In this document: in pieces, positions 46,058-56,527 of the stretch
How the letters are laid out: each line of letters opens with the position of its first letter
Position numbering within the stretch: the first letter of the stretch is position 1
Source of the DNA: Symsagittifera roscoffensis
Taxonomy: Eukaryota > Xenacoelomorpha > Acoela > Convolutidae
Assembly (NCBI RefSeq): GCF_963678635.1
Contig: NC_087064.1
Coordinates: 17,785,802 to 17,849,801 of the forward strand
Direction: 5' to 3'
Length of the DNA stretch: 64,000 nt
Position numbers and translations under genes: made by a program
Notes under the pieces: model-generated
What the model was told of the DNA's origin: nothing
The model's database searches: none
Seen by the model: the letters and a program-made list of their open reading frames with translations, nothing else

Positions 46058-49000
46058 CAGACGATGGACTATCGAGTTGTTCAAATTTCCCAGAAATGCC
46101 AACACTAGAGGAAATGGAAATGGATAAACCAGTTTTACCGGAAATAGAGCATTTAAGGGGTAAGGTAACGGATGAACAACTCGAGGCCATCAAGGACGTA
46201 CTAGAACGGAACGAGGAAGTTTTTTCGAGACAGAAAGCAGACATTGGATGTTGTAATTTTGTTGAACAAGAAATAGAGCTTGAGGAGTCCACGGTACCGC
46301 ACAGGGAGGGGGCGAGGCGCATGACGCCACACAAATCGGATGTGTGTAGAAAAGAGATAGAGACACTACAAGAGTTTGACATGATAGAACCATCCAATAC
46401 ACCGTGGGTGTGTGGAGTAGTGATGGCCAAAAAGAAAGGCGACCAATTGAGGTTTTGTTGTGACTTTCGGTACCTGAACTCCGTCACGGTGAAGGATGCC
46501 TATCCCATACCTAGGATTGATGAGAGCCTTTCGAAGTTAGGTGATGCAAAATTTTTTACGACTCTTGATTTAGGTTCGGACTTTTGGCAAGTCCCGTTGA
46601 GGAAGCAGGACAGGGACAAAACAGGGTTCGCCTGCGAGTTAGGGCTTTTTCAATGGAAACTGATGCCGTTTGGTCTTTGCAATGCCACGGCTACATTTCA
46701 ACGGTTGATGGCACATGCATTGATAGGTGTGACAAAGAAGTATGGCAATCTGGTAATGTGCTACGTGGATGACGTGGTAATAGCAACACCTACACTGGAA
46801 GATCACATCGAGCGACTGGACGAGGTGTTTGCATGCATGAAGAGGTCGGGGCTAAAGTGCAAACCATCAAAGTGCGAGATACTCAAGGATTCAATAAAAT
46901 ACTTGGGGAGGATGGTGGATAGGCACGGCATCAGACCAGATCCAGATGCAGTTGAAGCAGTGCTAACTTGGAAATCGCCAAAAACGGAACACCAGTTGAT
47001 GAGCTTCCTGGGTTTCGCGAACTATTACAGGGAATTCATCAAGGGTTATGCGGATAAAGTATACCCGATGCAACAATTAATGAGACACAAGGGGAAGAAG
47101 TTCACGTGGAACAACGCAGCTGAAGAATCATTCCAGAGAATAAAGAAAGAGTTGTGCGAGGCACCAGTGTTAGGGATGCCAACGGAGAAAGGGATGTACG
47201 TGCTGGATACGGATGCGTCGGTAGTCGCGATTTCTGGAATTCTCAATCAAGAACAGGAGTGGAACGGGAGGACAGTCTTCAGACCAAAAGCATACGGGAG
47301 CAAAGTCTTGAGTGATACGGAAATGAAATACAGGGCGCCGAAAGCGGAGATGTTCGCGGTGGTTACCTTTGTCGAGAAATATAGAGCATACCTAGGCAGT
47401 GAGCCATTCAAGCTGCGAGTCGACAACAGGGCACTCCACTGGCTGAAGACGTACTCAATGGACCAGAGCTACATTGGGAGGTGGATAGTTCGCCTGGAGG
47501 GGTACAACATGATAATTGAGCACAGAACAAGGGATAAACATCAAAATGCCGATAGCTTGAGTAAGAAGACGGAGCTCTACGAGAGACAGGAACAGAGGGA
47601 GGCGAATAGGCCAGAAATAAAAGAGGGCTTCTCCTTCATGGATAAGGAAACGTATGATAGTCTTCCACTCACAAGATGGCTTGACAAGTCAGGCAAACCG
47701 ATACAAGATCATCCCGAATTACCAGAAGAGCCTCCAGAGAAAACAATCTTGAAGAAGACCCGAGGGACGCCGATGGGGATAATGCTCAAGTCAAAAACTG
47801 TGAGAGAGACACTCAAGGCAAAAGGCTATGACCTCAACAAGGTAGAAACGGGAGAAGCACAGATAGATGAGGAATTGATGAGATTACTCGAGAAACTGGC
47901 AGACGATAAACCCGTGATCGAAAGGAAGGGCAAGGAGGAACCGGAAGTCACGATATTGCGAAGGAGTGAGACAGCCAGCGGCGAAAACACCTCAGAAGAG
48001 AGTAATCCTGATGGTAAAGAAATCGTGCAGTCATTGGTAGACAAAATCCCTGATGAAATACTCGAGCGGACTCGGGTTAGGAAAAAGAAAATGGCGTTTA
48101 AGGAGGAAGTTGAACACCTTGGAATGGGTCAAGAGTCCTGGGAGTGGTGGCCCACAGAGGAGGAAGATGTTGGAGAAGGAAAATTGTCCGGGGAGCGTGA
48201 AGAATGGGACGAAGATTCGGAGGGCAGCAGCGACGACCAGGATAAACTGTGCATGATACTGGCGGAAGAGAAGATGAGACACCGCGACAGGGAGCTGCAG
48301 ACGGATCCCTCATCAGGAACATACAACTTGGATCAGCAAGAAGTGCGAGGAGGTGAAGAGCTTGAGAAAATTGCAGTATCGAGGAAACCGTTCAGGGAAC
48401 TATCTTGCAACTCGAATGTCAGAACAAATCTGGTGCCAGAGGACGATAGAAAAATCATGAAAAGGATAGTTGGCGTTAAGCTGAAAGATGACATCCACAA
48501 CCCGGGGGAAATAAATGGTCAGATAATGGCACTAAAGGAACATGTCAAGGCGAGATACCGGCTGTCGGATCTAATAAGGGCCCAAAAGAATGACAAGATG
48601 ACAAGTAACCTCTCCAAATGGATCCGGACGGGATCCAAAGAGAAGGGGGACCTGGAAGAAGACAACTACAAGATCGTGAGCCAGTTTTACAAGGAAAGAA
48701 AGGATTTACTCTATCACACGGCTGATGGGGTGGTAGCGTGCAAGAGAAAATATGAGGAGAAGATATTGCACAAGCATAACCTCATCCAATTGCCACAGTT
48801 GTATCAGACTGAAGTGTTATTCAGATCGCACGATCAAATGGGACAGCAGGGGATAGACAAGGTGCAACAGAGAATACTTCACAGGTTTGACTGGCCAGGA
48901 TTAAGGAAAGCCTGCGAGAGATGGGTAAATGCATGCCTAGCAAGCCTGCAAGTGAAAGACCCAAGGAAGATGAAGTTTCCACTCAAGTCCGTTGAGAGCT

Positions 49001-49477
49001 CGGAGTTCAACGAAGTTGGGCAAATAGACCACCAAAAGATCCGTATGACAGAGTCAGGATATAACCAGATACTAGTCATAATAGATAACTTCACAAAGCT
49101 GGCGGAAGCGGTGCCGTGTCAGACAGCCTCGGCAGAGGAAACTTTTGAACACCTGATAACACACTGGATATCGCGGTATGGCTGTCCCATGACATTTCAG
49201 TCGGACAACGGCAAAGCCTTCGTGGGGGACTTAACGAAAGAATTGATGAAGAGGTCTCACATAGCTCAAGCGCACTCAACGACCTACCATCCCCAGACCA
49301 ATGGGTTGGTGGAGAGGCAGAATAGAACGTTGGTGAACATGCTGAGAATATACTGCTCAAGGTACATGACGGATTGGGATAAGTATCTGCCGCAGGTGGT
49401 AGGGGCGTACAACAGTACGCAACACTCAACAACAGGAATCAGTCCCTTCATGATGTTGACGGGCAAGGAAAAGAGCG
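46058..49477 (+). CDS. pol: Element C pol: RT, RNase H, linker, integrase core
   Basis: One open frame runs 46096-49620, over 1,100 codons. RT: CCDFRYLNSVTVKDAYPIP, MPFGLCNATATFQ and YVDD at 46762-46773. RNase H: YVLDTDASVVAISG, KAEMFAVVTFVEKY, RVDNRALHWLK and HQNADSLSKK. An acidic, low-complexity linker of more than 250 residues follows (about 47600-48700). Integrase: Asp codon 49027-49029 (QIDHQK), Asp 49204-49206 (QSDNGKA), Glu 49312-49314 (GLVERQN), a D,D35E spacing. The HHCC zinc site is degraded: the second His position is Gln (HDQMGQQG) and the last Cys is Ser (NACLASLQ). RT and RNase H look catalytically complete. Confidence 0.9.
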
Positions 49478-50572
49478 ATGCCCCTAACATTCTTTTACCC
49501 GGAGTACGAAGGGAAAAAGACGTCGCCTCAAGCTTATGTGAAAGAAGCGATCAGGAGACAGCAGGAATTAAACGAGCTCTGCAGAAGGAATACTGCGCAA
49601 ACACAAATCAGACAGCGTAAGAAAAACGATGAGAAGATACTGCAAGCGAAACCATACGCAGTGGGCCAGTACGTGTGGGTCTTCCAGAATGTCTTACCTC
49701 CCAAAGGTACAAAGAAACTACTCAAGAAGTGGAGAGGAACGTTCATGATAACGGAAGTGCACCAGCAAGGACGGTTTTTTTGCTTGATTACGGGGCGTGC
49801 AGCGCATTATGAAAACTTGAAACCTCATGTCCCATCCCCAGAAGACTGGTGCGTACCGCAGAACATGGAGGGACTCGAGTATCTATTGGTGGAACCAGCT
49901 TGCGATGTGAATGAAAAAGGCACTCGAGAGAAAAACGATGGCAACGAGGGCTTGAGTCTGGATGACAATTAAAAAATAGAAGCGGATTCAGAGGCAGAGT
50001 CCTTTGTGGAAGAAGACTGGAACGATCCGGAGCAGTACGAGGTGCTAAAGTGGACGGAACCGGACTTGCCGATAACAGCAGCAACCAGGAGCGGTAATCG
50101 TAAACGGACGGGCATGAGGTACAAAAGGTACGGCGATGACTTCTTAATTGACTATATAAGGCCTGATGAAGTGGGCAACGAGTTAATGAGTGTGGGCGAA
50201 TTGGTGGCAGACGATGAATGGCAAATCATCAACGACAGTGAACACTATCCAAAGGAGGACTATTCCACACCAGAACAAGAAACAGATCTGGAACAGAACG
50301 AGATAGAGAGGAGGGAGAACACGAACCTGAGAATACTAGAGTGGATGCGTGGGGTCAAGAGCGAAGAAGACGAAGGGCTAAGCATCAAGCAGGTCGACGT
50401 GTCAGCAGAACAACATGTAAAAACGGAAGATCCCCTCTTCGGTTGGACAGCAGCCGACAAGCCGCTAGAAATACCCCCAGATAATTTAGACCCAGCATCA
50501 TCGACGGGGACGTCGATAAATATTTCTGTCCGGGCAGTGACCAAAATCAGATTGGTATCGAGGCTACCATAG
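49478..50572 (+). CDS. Element C integrase C-terminal domain and acidic tail
   Basis: The frame starts at ATG 49478 (MPLTFFYPEYEG), out of frame with the integrase core; A has the same frame relation. YVWVFQNVLPPKGTKKLLKKW...NLKPH matches the GPY/SH3-like C-terminal domain of gypsy integrases. A nonsense TAA at 49970-49972 interrupts the frame (A has a sense codon there). The acidic tail (EEDWNDPEQYE, DLEQNEIERRENTNLR) runs to a TAG at 50570-50572. A has about 35 extra codons before the macrodomain and stays in frame; C has lost these and shifted frame. Confidence 0.75.
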
Positions 50573-51069
50573 GACGAAATTTCAAAACGAAATTTGAAAT
50601 CCCCAATGAATACTCGGAGAACATCCTAATAACGGACAGCGACTTCATTCTGTCAGACAGGACTAGCGCGATCTGTATAACGGCGGAAATGAGCTTCAAA
50701 TCGAGACTGCAGGCTGACTTCAAGTGGGAATACCAGAACGTGGAGTTTCTGTTCAGACAGAGACCGGGGCTGGGGGGAATGGCTGCGCTTCCCCCATCAG
50801 TGGCACAAGTCCCGGGCAAATACCTGTGCTTTCTAGTGACGAGGGTCAATGAAAGGAATACAATAGATCCTGAGCACGTGATGTTAGCACTAACGAGGCT
50901 GAGGGATTTCATGATTGAAAGAGGGATAATGGAGGTCTCGATGCCAGTTTATGACCCAAACAGGGGCAAGTTGAGCCCAAGGGAGTTGTATGCCATCCTA
51001 CACGTGGTCTTCGCAGAAACAGAGATAACGGTACACCTACACAAGAAATACTACTTGAGTATCGCCTGA
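50552..51069 (+). CDS. TARG1-like macrodomain at the end of pol
   Basis: The frame is open from about 50552 (IGRNFKTKFEIP) to TGA 51067-51069. The pattern TSAICITAEMSFKSRLQADF, then GKYLCFLVTRV, LALTRLRDFMIERGIMEVSMP and LYAILHVVFAETEITVHLH matches a macrodomain of the TARG1/ALC1-like group in order and spacing: the acidic-to-small loop, the central strand, the helix followed by a (V/L)SMP strand, and the final strand. These domains bind ADP-ribose and some remove it from proteins. The residues normally forming the G-rich catalytic loop after SMP are replaced by VYDPNRGKL, so binding without hydrolysis is possible. In A the domain is in frame with pol. Confidence 0.65.
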
Positions 51070-51568
51070 GCTACGGGTTGACAATGGAGGTCTCGAGTTG
51101 GGGGTACATGTGGATCTTGAGTAAGGGTACATGGGGACTTCGGGGCGGACAGATGGATTTTAACGTGATTGGCATGACAATTATAATTTAAAAAATGATG
51201 GTGCTAAAACATTAGATGAATCGGCATGCTCTTAAAAACCTCCAATTGAATTATTTTGGTAAAACGGACGGAGGGATAAGGTTTTAACTACAATAATGGG
51301 GGGGTTTCTAGGTTAGAAATATGACACCTTAGTCTAAAAAGTGGATTTTACTTTCAGATTGATTTGATCAAGACCAAAGTTGACGACTAGAACACACTCA
51401 TTGAATAGAAAGTCTTCAACAAAGTTCACGATCAGAAACATTCGGAAGAGATTTCTCAAGTACTCAAGTTGGTACGTAATTCAAGAGTTGGTTCGGTAAT
51501 TCACGAGTTGGTTCGGTAATTCACGAGTTCGTTGGTGCGCGAGATAATCTAGAAGTTGTAAAAAAAAA
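51070..51568 (+). other. Spacer between ORF1 and ORF2, with 3 x 20-bp repeats
   Basis: Non-coding and AT-richer than its flanks. Three 20-bp units with GGTAATTCACGAGTT lie at 51471-51530, about 40 bp before the ORF2 ATG, which has a run of A just upstream and G at +4. It is duplicated at 56030-56527. A promoter, a splice acceptor or an internal ribosome entry could sit here; the sequence does not decide. Confidence 0.6.
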
Positions 51569-52245
51569 ATGGCGGATCGATTTTGGAAGTCCATGCCTGC
51601 GGAAGTAAAGAGGCCGACGCTCCATGAAATATACAGGCGTTTGAGGGACCTGGACTACACCGAAGTGGACGAGAGGATGGCAGTGATGTTGAATGCCATC
51701 CTGCAAATAGAGGAGCAAGGTGAGTGCAGGGAATCCGCGACCGAAGCTGTCTTGATGGTCGGCTACACCACGGAGGTATAGCAAATTAGGAACAGACGAG
51801 ATGGCTATCCTGGAATGTGGATGAAGGGGTGAGAGGATTCGACTTGGCGAGGAATCCTGGCTTAGGCAATACCACTGAGTACGGCGCGGGAGAATTCCCA
51901 TTGCCGGTCCGACCGTCAGCAAGATCGGCTAGCCAGTCCGCGAGCAGGCCACATTCTATGAAGCGAGCCCAGCAAACGGAAAAGACGTATCCCGACCTCA
52001 GCAACTTGAAAAGGGAACTAGAAAGGGCGCAGAGAGAAAAGAACAAAGCGAATCTTGACCGAGATAGCGCGAAACTCGAGAGAAATCAAGCGAACCTGGA
52101 AATGGATCAGGCAATCCTTGAGAGGGATCAGGCGCGTCGTGACCTTGAGATGCTGAGAGCAGAACACCAGCAGGAGCAAAGGGTGCGAGACAACTTGGCG
52201 AATTGCGAGCAGTTGAAGTCGGAGCTGGAAAGAATCCAGAGGTGA
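51569..52245 (+). pseudogene. Element C ORF2, N-terminal domain and coiled coil (unit 1)
   Basis: The start MADRFWKSMPAEVKRPTLHE is shared with A. A TAG at 51779-51781 and a frame change separate it from 51817-52245, a basic-then-heptad region (LKRELERAQREKNKANLDRD, LERDQARRDLEMLRAEHQQE) that is clearly coiled coil and would oligomerise the protein. A TGA at 52243-52245 precedes further coil-like sequence. The same lesions are in unit 2, so they predate the duplication. No known family is recognised for the N-terminal 70 residues. Confidence 0.7.
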
Positions 52246-52476
52246 CAACGAGAGCTCGACCAACAAAAGCAGAAGGAGACCAGGACGTCGGAACGAATTG
52301 TTGCGAGCTCAAGACCGGAGTCGCGTATGGAGGTGGACGAGGCTCCCAGGTCGAATGGGAGATTCAACTTGGACCGTGCGGCTCAAGAACACATGAACGA
52401 GGGGCTGGAAGTATGGATACCAACCGAACCAGCATCCTCCCTGCGCGGTTGAGAGACAACGCAACCAATACGCCCG

Positions 52477-53550
52477 TTGATGGACGTGGCACTGCCGGGA
52501 TACACTCCGAGCTCAACCACGAGCAGCAGTCAGGTGAGCGGGAGCTCGTCGCGTCTTAAGGTATTACACGAGAGGTTACAGCTGAGGAGTCGCAAAAGTC
52601 CATCTCGAGTGGAGGTACCCCCGACTTGGAGAGAGCAACCGGTCAGGAGTGTGGTGATCGCATGCTACAAGAAGAACACGGAGGACAGATACCACCGGCA
52701 CAATCGCATGGATTGGAACGCGGCGCAGCGGGCGAGAAGGGATTGCTTCCATGATGTGTCCTGGACTGAATATTACACACAGCCGCGAATACCTGAGGGT
52801 GCAGTTCATCTGATCGTGGGGGACAGCCTGATACGGGTGCTGACCCGAATCCAGTCGCACTGTCAGACTGGAGTCTTGAGTTTTTCCGGAGCCGCAACAC
52901 CGCAGATGTTGGCATCACTCGAGATGGTAGGGATGGCGAAGATGTACACAGTGACCCTATTGATGGGGACCAATGATGTGTCCAGAGGGGAAATAAGGAA
53001 AGTCATGAGGTTACACGACAAAATGAGCTGCATCTTGGAGGAGTTAAGGATTCAGATGGATCCTTCCATACTCATCGTTTGCACCATCCCTTACAACATG
53101 ATGGCCGACCAACATGCGGTGGAGATGAACGAGAAACTACGAGTCCTTAACGGGATAATCAAACAGATACATCAAAGGAGCGTTCTCACCATCAGGCTGT
53201 TGGACGTAGCCGACCAGATGGAGCAGTCTTTCCCAGAGGATGCGTCCTCAGATGAAATCCACTTCGACAGGCCTGGGGGCGTGGAGTGGTTGAATGATGC
53301 CTTCCAGAGGCATATAAATGAGTTGGAGGCAGATTTGCTTGAGACAGCCCGAGTCACATTCGGTCCACCCCCGAATCCCCTTTCCTTGCCACAAGACCCC
53401 TGTCCAGTCGCCTGGGAGCGGAAGTCAACCCAAGAGACAGCTCGAGAAGCAGCCGAACCAGACTACCAGGTTCCACGCCGATGGAAGCTGAAGCTGAGTC
53501 ATCGACGCCCAGAGTTCAGTGGTATCCTCAGTGGTAGTGGTAGAGGATAA
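52477..53550 (+). CDS. SGNH/GDSL hydrolase domain, complete signature (unit 1)
   Basis: It encodes 357 codons. Block I is VGDSLIRV (Ser nucleophile, GDSL codons at 52818-52829); a likely block II Gly is in SFSGAATPQML; block III is GTNDVS (52965-52976, oxyanion Asn); block V is DEIHFDRPGG (Asp 53251-53253, His 53260-53262). The spacing of about 145 residues from Ser to His fits a small SGNH esterase. This family cleaves esters of lipids, acetylated glycans or similar. There is no signal peptide, so action in the cytoplasm or particle is more likely than secretion. A comparable esterase is known in the ORF1 of CR1-type LINEs; I know of none after integrase in gypsy elements. Confidence 0.82.
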   Translation: MMDVALPGYTPSSTTSSSQVSGSSSRLKVLHERLQLRSRKSPSRVEVPPTWREQPVRSVVIACYKKNTEDRYHRHNRMDWNAAQRARRDCFHDVSWTEYYTQPRIPEGAVHLIVGDSLIRVLTRIQSHCQTGVLSFSGAATPQMLASLEMVGMAKMYTVTLLMGTNDVSRGEIRKVMRLHDKMSCILEELRIQMDPSILIVCTIPYNMMADQHAVEMNEKLRVLNGIIKQIHQRSVLTIRLLDVADQMEQSFPEDASSDEIHFDRPGGVEWLNDAFQRHINELEADLLETARVTFGPPPNPLSLPQDPCPVAWERKSTQETAREAAEPDYQVPRRWKLKLSHRRPEFSGILSGSGRG

Positions 53551-54316
53551 GAGAGTAGAGAAGACAGCGGAGGCAAGTCGGACGCGGTATTTGGAGAAGT
53601 TGAAGGAGTTGGACCTAGATGATCTGGAGTGCAGACAAGAGTTGGCAAAAGTCCTGGGGCTCAAGCATGTGTCACACGAGGACTTGAGTCGACACCAGTG
53701 CGTAGACTGGCTGAAGGCCCATGAAGCACATTTCTCAAGAGCAAGAATGATGAAGACGGCTGATCTAACTGGGATTCCCACAAAATCAGTCATTGGATCG
53801 ATAAATTACAGACCTCTCAAGTTGCTGGGGAGTCCGGGACTCATAGCGGAGCCACCTAAACACAGGACAAAAATCGCCAAAATCAGATTGGCGACTCCTG
53901 CACAGTTGAGGGTGGTGGACAAGCTACTGGATCCAAGGGAGATGCAATTGCCAGACGCCACCTACGAGGGTGCGAAGTTGGCAGATGACCCAAGATATGG
54001 TAAACCCTGCGGCAGTGCTCAATATGCCAAGACACTGGCGGTGTATGACAGAGCAGATCCAGCGGCCGCGAGAGTGATCATTATGACGGGATCGGACTTC
54101 GAAGGAACATCTCCCAAGTTATTTTGGTCGGAAACTCTAGTATACTCGCTGCCGGGTGCCGAATTGAACCAGATGTTGACCTTGGTGGTGGCGATAAAGT
54201 CGGAAATGCCTTGCGAACCAGAGCTGCTGCTGTTCGCGGGAATGAGTGATCACATGCATGCGGCTGGGCTTCTAGAGCAGCTGAAAGGGGACGAGCCTGC
54301 GCCAAAGAAGATGTAA
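53519..54316 (+). CDS. Second, divergent SGNH-like segment (unit 1)
   Basis: The frame overlaps the end of the previous one by 32 bases in another phase; A has the same start region. An N-terminal helical part (SHEDLSRHQCVDWLKAHEAH) precedes a Rossmann-like run: VIIMTGSDFEGT, SLPGAEL, LLLFAGMSDHMHAAG. The last resembles SGNH block III (A has GMNDH, with the Asn) and the first an altered block I. No convincing block V follows. It could be a decayed duplicate of the SGNH fold used as a structural or binding domain. Confidence 0.55.
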   Translation: MVSSVVVVEDKRVEKTAEASRTRYLEKLKELDLDDLECRQELAKVLGLKHVSHEDLSRHQCVDWLKAHEAHFSRARMMKTADLTGIPTKSVIGSINYRPLKLLGSPGLIAEPPKHRTKIAKIRLATPAQLRVVDKLLDPREMQLPDATYEGAKLADDPRYGKPCGSAQYAKTLAVYDRADPAAARVIIMTGSDFEGTSPKLFWSETLVYSLPGAELNQMLTLVVAIKSEMPCEPELLLFAGMSDHMHAAGLLEQLKGDEPAPKKM

Positions 54317-54328
54317 GAGGCCATACAG

Positions 54329-55297
54329 ATGCTGTTTGCCGCGATGAATGAGGTGCAGGAAAATGTCAGATCGCGATTTGGATCCAAAACGAATGAGGTA
54401 TTCACGAAATCCCCCGGATACGCAAGCATGCCCCCTGCTCTGCAGTTTGTGTATGCTTTTTTGGTTCTGATAGCTGAAGGGAACGCATGGTGGATCCTGA
54501 TGGCAGCTCTCAACCGAGAGCTGGAACCTACGAACTTGAGATTACGGAAGTCAGAACTGGTGGCGGCGTGGGCAGATGTATCCCATGCCTTGAGGGGATT
54601 CTATGAAATAGCAGATATACTCATTGTGCTGGATGAGGTCCTCTTAATCGAGATTTCAAACTTTGCCAGGCAGCTGAAACTCAGTCCGACAATAGGGGAT
54701 GACCACCCGGTAATAAGTCACCTGACAGCCAGCTTGTGGTTCCGATACATGGACGTGACCATCACGAATTCCACGAGTAAATCAAAGGGACCAAGCTACG
54801 AAAGGAAGAACGTGGCGGCGACTGAGAAGCAACTGGAGTCGATGGTGTATCGACTAACGCAAGAGAGAGGTAGATGGCCGTTTTTGACACCCAGACTCGA
54901 GAATGCTACTGACAAGACGAGGGAGAGTGCCCCAGCTCTCGAGAAGCAGATCTGGGAATTTCTCGAGGAACAATTGGAGATAGCCGAGAGCAGGGAGATG
55001 ACGGTGGCCAGGTTTGTCACGGAAGCTAATGAGGTCACCATTGGAGGATTCTGGCGGGAGCATGCAAAAGGTGAGCTGAGGACGAGGAGAGATCACGAGA
55101 AGAGGTACATGGCTGGAGTGTTTTGTGCAAAAGAGACCATTTTCGGGGCCTTTCTGCAAGAGCTCTTGAACATGCCCATAAGTCTCTTGTTAGCCCTGTA
55201 CTTAGTCTACCCGATATACCTGTTTAACATGGGACCAGCATATATTTTCAACTGGGGTGTGGAGACACTTCGGATTGATGGATATCTGGCGCTGGTC
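54329..55297 (+). CDS. Unrecognised ORF2 tail protein, part 1 (unit 1)
   Basis: The frame is open from 54329 after one in-frame stop (54314-54316). It encodes MLFAAMNEVQENV, a hydrophobic stretch (FVYAFLVLIAEGNAWWILMA), charged helices, and a second hydrophobic run (ISLLLALYLVYPIYLF) that could be a membrane or amphipathic segment. It has counterparts in A (15033-15290 and others). It is in frame with the segment before it apart from the stop. No family is recognised. Confidence 0.55.
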
Positions 55298-55500
55298 CCA
55301 CGAGGACTTGAGTCGACACCAGTGCGTAGACTGGCTGAAGGCCCATGAAGCACATTTCTCAAGAGCAAGAATGATGAAGACGGCTGATCTAACTGGGATT
55401 CCCACGAAATCAGTCATTGGATCGATAAATTACAGACCTCTCAAGTTGCTGGGTAGTCCGGGACTCATAGCGGAGCCACCTAAACACAGGACAAAAATCG
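55298..55500 (+). other. Misplaced copy of 53674-53876
   Basis: The sequence CACGAGGACTTGAGTCGAC and the following 200 bp are copied from the start of the second SGNH-like segment to this place, after which unit 2 begins at a shared CCAAAATCAG. This is the hallmark of template switching. Confidence 0.85.
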
Positions 55501-55510
55501 CCAAAATCAG

Positions 55511-56029
55511 ATTGGTATCGAGGCTACCATAGGACGAAATTTCAAAACGAAATTTGAAATCCCCAATGAATACTCGGAGAACATCCTAATAACGGACAGC
55601 GACTTCATTCTGTCAGACAGGACTAGCGCGATCTGTATAACGGCGGAAATGAGCTTCAAATCGAGACTGCAGGCTGACTTCAAGTGGGAATACCAGAACG
55701 TGGAGTTTCTGTTCAGACAGAGACCGGGGCTGGGGGGAATGGCTGCGCTTCCCCCATCAGTGGCACAAGTCCCGGGCAAATACCTGTGCTTTCTAGTGAC
55801 GAGGGTCAATGAAAGGAATACAATAGATCCTGAGCACGTGATGTTAGCACTAACGAGGCTGAGGGATTTCATGATTGAAAGAGGGATAATGGAGGTCTCG
55901 ATGCCAGTTTATGACCCAAACAGGGGCAAGTTGAGCCCAAGGGAGTTGTATGCCATCCTACACGTGGTCTTCGCAGAAACAGAGATAACGGTACACCTAC
56001 ACAAGAAATACTACTTGAGTATCGCCTGA
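55511..56029 (+). CDS. Macrodomain (unit 2)
   Basis: Same protein as 50552-51069. It is joined upstream to the SGNH2-fragment sequence and not to pol, so it has lost its normal context. Confidence 0.65.
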   Translation: MGIEATIGRNFKTKFEIPNEYSENILITDSDFILSDRTSAICITAEMSFKSRLQADFKWEYQNVEFLFRQRPGLGGMAALPPSVAQVPGKYLCFLVTRVNERNTIDPEHVMLALTRLRDFMIERGIMEVSMPVYDPNRGKLSPRELYAILHVVFAETEITVHLHKKYYLSIA

Positions 56030-56527
56030 GCTACGGGTTGACAATGGAGGTCTCGAGTTGGGGGTACATGTGGATCTTGAGTAAGGGTACATGGGGACTT
56101 CGGGGCGGACAGATGGATTTTAACGTGATTGGCATGACAATTATAATTTAAAAAATGATGGTGCTAAAACATTAGATGAATCGGCATGCTCTTAAAAACC
56201 TCCAATTGAATTATTTTGGTAAAACGGACGGAGGGATAAGGTTTTAACTACAATAATGGGGGGGTTTCTAGGTTAGAAATATGACACCTTAGTCTAAAAA
56301 GTGGATTTTACTTTCAGATTGATTTGATCAAGACCAAAGTTGACGACTAGAACACACTCATTGAATAGAAAGTCTTCAACAAAGTTCACGATCAGAAACA
56401 TTCGGAAGAGATTTCTCAAGTACTCAAGTTGGTACGTAATTCAAGAGTTGGTTCGGTAATTCACGAGTTGGTTCGGTAATTCACGAGTTCGTTGGTGCGC
56501 GAGATAATCTAGAAGTTGTAAAAAAAA
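56030..56527 (+). other. ORF1/ORF2 spacer (unit 2)
   Basis: Same as 51070-51568, including the three 20-bp repeats; one A fewer before the ATG. Confidence 0.7.

Noticed and set aside
54400-55260. Envelope-like glycoprotein in ORF2
   Set aside because: Hydrophobic stretches exist, but there is no signal peptide, furin-like site, cysteine pattern or glycosylation cluster to support an env gene.
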